Below, in pieces: positions 4,927 to 8,334 of a stretch of DNA of 8,334 bases. Within the stretch, counting starts at the first letter, position 1. Each line of letters opens with the position of its first letter. The DNA is taken from contig JAENWZ010000087.1 of assembly GCA_016649795.1 (NCBI GenBank), positions 1 through 8,334 of the forward strand, in the 5' to 3' direction. A program made the position numbers and the translations under genes. The DNA is from Proteiniphilum sp. (GTDB lineage Bacteria > Bacteroidota > Bacteroidia > Bacteroidales > Dysgonomonadaceae). The notes beneath the pieces were generated by a model. The model saw nothing but the letters and a program-made list of their open reading frames with translations, made no database searches and was not told the origin of the DNA.

Positions 4927-7407
4927 ATGATTAATATTTTCCGACAGCTGATTCTCCTTTTATTGTATATATTGTTCTCCTTTAATGCCTTCACGCAAAA
5001 CAGTTGGATCCGTGTTAATCAGATAGGTTATCTGAAAGAGGATGTGAAGGTGGCTGTCTGGATCAGCAAAGAGAAGCAGACCGTTGAACGATTTGAGTTG
5101 ATGGATGTCAATACGGGGAAGCCTGTCTATCATGGGAATGTGGTGAATGACAGGGGTGGTTTCTGGTCCTTTAATGCTTCAGCACGTTTGGATTTTTCAG
5201 CGTTTACCCAACCCGGAAAATACTATATCAAAGCCAATAATGTGCAATCGGTACCTTTTAAGATAGGCAACGATATTTACGCCGATGCCGCGGAGATACC
5301 GCTCAAATATATGCGACAGCAGCGGTGCGGGTACAATCCCTTCCTGAAAGATTCCTGTCACACCCATGATGCCATTTCCGTGGGTGATCCCGAAGGGGAA
5401 AGAGATGGTATCTATTTCAATACTACCGGCGGATGGCACGATGCTTCGGACTACCTGCAGTATGTCACCACTTCGGCCAACGCTGTCTATCAGATGCTGT
5501 TTGCCTATAGTCAGCACCCCGAAGCATTTGGTGACCACTACGATGCCAGCGGTCACGAAAGAGTCAACGGTATCCCTGATATCCTGGATGAGGCCAAATG
5601 GGGACTGGACTGGCTGGTGAAGATGAATCCCGATGCCGAGACCTACTTCAACCAGCTGGCTGACGACCGCGATCATGTGGGGTTTACACTGCCCAACGAA
5701 CAGAAAGTGGATTACGGATGGGGTGCCGGAAAAGAACGTCCTGTCTATTTTGTCAGCCCTAAACCACAGGGTTTATTTAAACACAAAAACCGAAGCAGAG
5801 GTATGGCTTCCACTTTGGGGAAATATGCATCTTCCTTCTCGCTGGGTGCCAGAATACTGGCAGATTATTATCCCGATTTTTCGGAGATATTGTTACAGAA
5901 GGCCAGGGATGCTTACCAAAAAGGAGCAGAGAATCCGGGTGTCTCACAAACTGCACCCGGAGGGGCACCCTATTTTTATGAAGAGGATAACTGGGCTGAC
6001 GATATGCAGCTGGCAGCAGCAGAGATGTACAGCAGTTTCAAGGAGAGGGAATTCCTGAAACAGGCGGTCAGCTACGGTCGCCTGGAGCCTGTGACACCCT
6101 GGATGGGTGCTGACTCTGCACGGCATTACCAGTGGTACCCCTTCGTGAACCTGGGGAACTATCATCTGGCGGTGCAGAACGACGACCACCGTGCACAGAA
6201 AGAGTTTATCCGTAATATGAGAAGCGGCCTGCAGCGTGTGAAGGAGAGGGCAGGGGAGAACGTTTTCCTGAATGGGATCCCCTTTATCTGGTGCTCCAAT
6301 AACCTGACAGTGGGTTTTATCACACAATGCCTTCTCTACCACGAGATTACCGGTGATGACTCTTTCCTTGAGATAGAGACAGCCATGCGCGACTGGCTAT
6401 TCGGATGCAACCCCTGGGGCACTTCTATGATTGTTGGATATCCCTCCCACGGTGATACCCCGGAAGATCCTCATTCAGCCTTCACGCACCTGCATCAGAT
6501 ACCTGTCACAGGCGGAATCGTGGATGGCCCCATCTATCATTCTATTTTCAGCAGCCTGATAGGTATTTATCTGGCGAACGAAGATGAATATGCCGATTTT
6601 CAATCTGATTATGTGGTCTATCATGATGACTATGCCGATTACTCCACCAATGAGCCTACCATGGACGGCACCGCATCCTTAACCTACTATTTCGGTTATC
6701 TAAGTGCAAAGGCTCGACAATCCACAATGGTGGAGGGAGGAATAGTCCGGGGAGACAAAACACAAAAACAGCTCTCGCTGGTGTTTACCGGACATGAATA
6801 TGCCGACGGTGCCGAGGTGATCATGAAAGTGCTGAAGAAAAGCAATGTGAAAGGTGCCTTTTTCCTGACCGGCGATTTCTACAGGAGATATCCGTCTGTA
6901 GCCCGCAATCTGCAGATGGAGGGTCATTATCTGGGTCCCCACTCCGATAAACATCTCCTTTATGCAGACTGGCAGAGGCGTGATTCCACGCTGGTCACAC
7001 GACCTGAATTTGAAAAAGACCTCAAAGATAACTACCTCGCGATGGAGAAAATCGGACTGAAATCGGATGCTCCAAAATATTTTATACCCCCCTATGAGTG
7101 GTACAACCGGGAGATCAGCGACTGGGCCGGAGCGATGGGGGTGCAACTGGTGAACTTCTCCACGGGGACAACCTCTAATGCCGATTATACCACACCGGAT
7201 ATGCAGAATTATCTCTCGTCGGAGACCATCTTCCGCAATATTATGGCTTATGGAGAAAAAGAGGGACTGAATGGTTTTATGCTGTTGATACATATCGGGA
7301 CGGATCCAAAACGAACGGACAAGCTATACAACAAGCTGTATGAGTTGATAAAAGAGTTAAAGGTGAGAGGTTATCAGTTTGCAGGAATAGATGTGTTGTT
7401 AAAATAG
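4927..7407 (+). CDS. Secreted GH9 glycoside hydrolase fused to a polysaccharide-deacetylase-like (CE4/NodB) domain
   Basis: This 826-residue enzyme probably hydrolyses beta-1,4-glucan or a related glycan in the periplasm or outside the cell. Residues 1-23 form a signal peptide (hydrophobic core LILLLLYILF, likely cut before Q24), with no lipobox cysteine. Residues 27-118 match the Ig-like CelD_N domain (WIRVNQIGY near the start). Residues 120-597 are the GH9 (alpha/alpha)6 barrel. The catalytic pair is in GGWHDASDY (168-176; Asp172, Asp175), and the general acid is Glu576 in DYSTNE. GCNPWGTSMIVG (493-504) and a PH motif at His516 are also present. A linker of about 20 residues leads to a NodB-like domain (616-826). 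It has HSDKH (His672, His676), PPYEW (721-725) and LLIH (His789), but TGHE replaces the usual TFDDG. I chose ATG 4927 because an upstream TTG at 4909 lies in the hairpin arm and would spoil the signal peptide. The gene probably belonged to the deleted susCD locus. Substrate is undetermined, and deacetylase activity is uncertain. Confidence 0.92.
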   Translation: MINIFRQLILLLLYILFSFNAFTQNSWIRVNQIGYLKEDVKVAVWISKEKQTVERFELMDVNTGKPVYHGNVVNDRGGFWSFNASARLDFSAFTQPGKYYIKANNVQSVPFKIGNDIYADAAEIPLKYMRQQRCGYNPFLKDSCHTHDAISVGDPEGERDGIYFNTTGGWHDASDYLQYVTTSANAVYQMLFAYSQHPEAFGDHYDASGHERVNGIPDILDEAKWGLDWLVKMNPDAETYFNQLADDRDHVGFTLPNEQKVDYGWGAGKERPVYFVSPKPQGLFKHKNRSRGMASTLGKYASSFSLGARILADYYPDFSEILLQKARDAYQKGAENPGVSQTAPGGAPYFYEEDNWADDMQLAAAEMYSSFKEREFLKQAVSYGRLEPVTPWMGADSARHYQWYPFVNLGNYHLAVQNDDHRAQKEFIRNMRSGLQRVKERAGENVFLNGIPFIWCSNNLTVGFITQCLLYHEITGDDSFLEIETAMRDWLFGCNPWGTSMIVGYPSHGDTPEDPHSAFTHLHQIPVTGGIVDGPIYHSIFSSLIGIYLANEDEYADFQSDYVVYHDDYADYSTNEPTMDGTASLTYYFGYLSAKARQSTMVEGGIVRGDKTQKQLSLVFTGHEYADGAEVIMKVLKKSNVKGAFFLTGDFYRRYPSVARNLQMEGHYLGPHSDKHLLYADWQRRDSTLVTRPEFEKDLKDNYLAMEKIGLKSDAPKYFIPPYEWYNREISDWAGAMGVQLVNFSTGTTSNADYTTPDMQNYLSSETIFRNIMAYGEKEGLNGFMLLIHIGTDPKRTDKLYNKLYELIKELKVRGYQFAGIDVLLK

Positions 7408-7448
7408 ATGTGTAGCTGAAAGTATAAGGTGTTCCATCGAATTTTTCC

Positions 7449-7456
7449 TATTTTTG
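7449..7456 (+). promoter_or_regulatory. -7 box of the PBP4-type carboxypeptidase gene
   Basis: TATTTTTG is an exact match to TAnnTTTG and lies 23 bp before the ATG at 7480, so the leader would be about 17 nt. No TTTG is found 19-21 bp upstream. No terminator separates it from the GH9 gene, so read-through from upstream is also possible. Confidence 0.5.
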
Positions 7457-7479
7457 TAAAAACAAAAGTCATTGAATAT

Positions 7480-8334
7480 ATGAAAAGAGGATCAGCATCA
7501 TCGACAAATTTGAAAAAGAGCCTTCTGGTCATCACGCTACTTCTGTTTGTCAGTCCCGCAATTGCTCAAACAGCACTGCAGCGGTTTGTCACTCATCCCG
7601 CACTGAAGCATGCATCGGTAGGTGTCTCGGTGACCGATCTGGAGACCGGCAGAAGAATCGTGTCACATAACGGAGAGCTGTCGCTCACACCCGCATCAGT
7701 TTTAAAACTGATTACAACAGCTACGGCCATTGAAACATTCGGAGAGAATTACCGTTACAAAACGGACGTGGCACTCGATGCCGGTGATCCCTCACGCATA
7801 TTGGTGATCGGGTCGGGTGATCCCACCCTGGGAAGTGAAGCTTTCGATGATAATCCCAATGCCTTTTTTATCACTGTGGCCGATGCTCTCAGAAAAACAC
7901 TCCCCACCGACAGGGAATATACCCTCTATGTGGTAGATAACCTGTTTGGATACAATGGAATATCGCCGGAGTGGACCTGGATTGATATGGGGAACTACTA
8001 TGCCGCTGGCGCTTACGGCATCAGCATTTTTGACAACAGTTACAAGCTCTTTTTCAATACGACAGAGAGTAACGGGTGTCCTCAGATTCTCCGTACGGAG
8101 CCGGAGATCAAAGGACTAACCTTTCAGAATATTCTGTCACTGAACAGTAGCGGAAGCGATAACGGTTATATTTACGGAGCTCCCTTCTCTTATGAGAGAG
8201 CGGTGAGAGGAGACATCCCCGCGGGGAGAACGGAGTTCAGCATTAAAGGGGATATTCCCGACCCGGGATTGTTGCTGGGAGAAACACTGGCCGGCTATCT
8301 CTCCCGTGCAGGATTGAAGATAGGCAAAGTGGAA
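7480..8334 (+). CDS. dacB: D-alanyl-D-alanine carboxypeptidase/endopeptidase, PBP4 (S13) family, 3' truncated by window
   Basis: The first 285 codons are present and the frame is open to the window edge. Residues 1-29 form a signal peptide (SLLVITLLLFVSPAIAQ, cut after Ala29), so the protein acts in the periplasm. It trims or cleaves peptide side chains and cross-links of peptidoglycan. The region VGVSVTDLETGRRIVSHNGE (47-66) followed by TPASVLKLITTATA (70-83) holds the S13 nucleophile motif SxxK at Ser73-Val-Leu-Lys76. GSGDPTLG (111-118) and the GDIPDPG stretch (257-263) are also typical of PBP4 (PF02113). The SxN and KTG motifs are expected downstream of the edge. The SDN seen at about residues 224-226 lies too early to be the catalytic SxN, by comparison with E. 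coli PBP4. The gene symbol is by family analogy. It lies 72 bp after the GH9 gene with its own -7 box. Confidence 0.92.
   Translation, partial: MKRGSASSTNLKKSLLVITLLLFVSPAIAQTALQRFVTHPALKHASVGVSVTDLETGRRIVSHNGELSLTPASVLKLITTATAIETFGENYRYKTDVALDAGDPSRILVIGSGDPTLGSEAFDDNPNAFFITVADALRKTLPTDREYTLYVVDNLFGYNGISPEWTWIDMGNYYAAGAYGISIFDNSYKLFFNTTESNGCPQILRTEPEIKGLTFQNILSLNSSGSDNGYIYGAPFSYERAVRGDIPAGRTEFSIKGDIPDPGLLLGETLAGYLSRAGLKIGKVE

Noticed and set aside
5197..5676. Long minus-strand open frames inside the GH9 gene (also 5944-6342 and 6700-7293)
   Set aside because: They are antisense to a clearly coding, motif-rich gene, have no family resemblance and lack promoters or coherent neighbours. They are by-products of codon composition.
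7386..7413. 11-bp direct repeat AATAGATGTGT with a 17-bp period across the GH9 stop codon
   Set aside because: It could be a small slippage duplication that supplied the TAG stop, but it is too short to carry weight and the protein ends at the expected point of the domain.
8149..8160. SGSDN in the PBP4-type protein as the catalytic SxN motif
   Set aside because: In PBP4 the SxN motif follows the GxIPDP-like region and lies much further from SxxK. Here SDN precedes that region, so the true SxN is probably beyond the window.

Overview
The window looks like a chromosomal segment of a Bacteroidales bacterium, plausibly near the Dysgonomonadaceae, although the family is a guess. The evidence is the Bacteroidetes-type promoters (a -7 box TAnnTTTG about 20 bp after a TTG or TTTG), the absence of clear Shine-Dalgarno sites, and the gene families: remnants of a SusC/SusD pair, a small outer-membrane beta-barrel protein, and a GH9 enzyme with an N-terminal Ig-like domain.

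Layout. Positions 1-58 (minus strand) hold the first 19 codons of a PRiA4/ORF3-like protein that runs off the left edge. Two nearly identical tRNA-Asn(GTT) genes follow in tandem (316-389 and 422-495), with a good promoter upstream and a rho-independent terminator downstream. Positions 640-3545 are a tight three-gene plus-strand operon: a D-2-hydroxyacid dehydrogenase, an AlkD-type DNA glycosylase and an M16 zinc peptidase, with gaps of only 10 and 13 bp. A monocistronic beta-barrel protein (3682-4302) ends at a perfect-stem terminator.

The most informative region is 4303-4926. It keeps a promoter-like site and the signal peptide plus first residues of a SusC-type TonB-dependent receptor. After about 27 codons the sequence switches frame into the last residues of a SusD-type lipoprotein, followed by a perfect 13-bp hairpin. 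I read this as the scar of a deletion that removed nearly all of a susC-susD pair. What remains of the former polysaccharide-utilization locus is the next gene, a secreted 826-residue GH9 glycoside hydrolase fused to a polysaccharide-deacetylase-like (NodB/CE4) domain whose first active-site motif is not canonical.

The window ends inside a PBP4-type D-Ala-D-Ala carboxypeptidase/endopeptidase (7480 to the right edge), which has its own promoter. I found no CRISPR array, insertion sequence, prophage or defence system. The notable content is the susCD scar and the GH9-deacetylase fusion.
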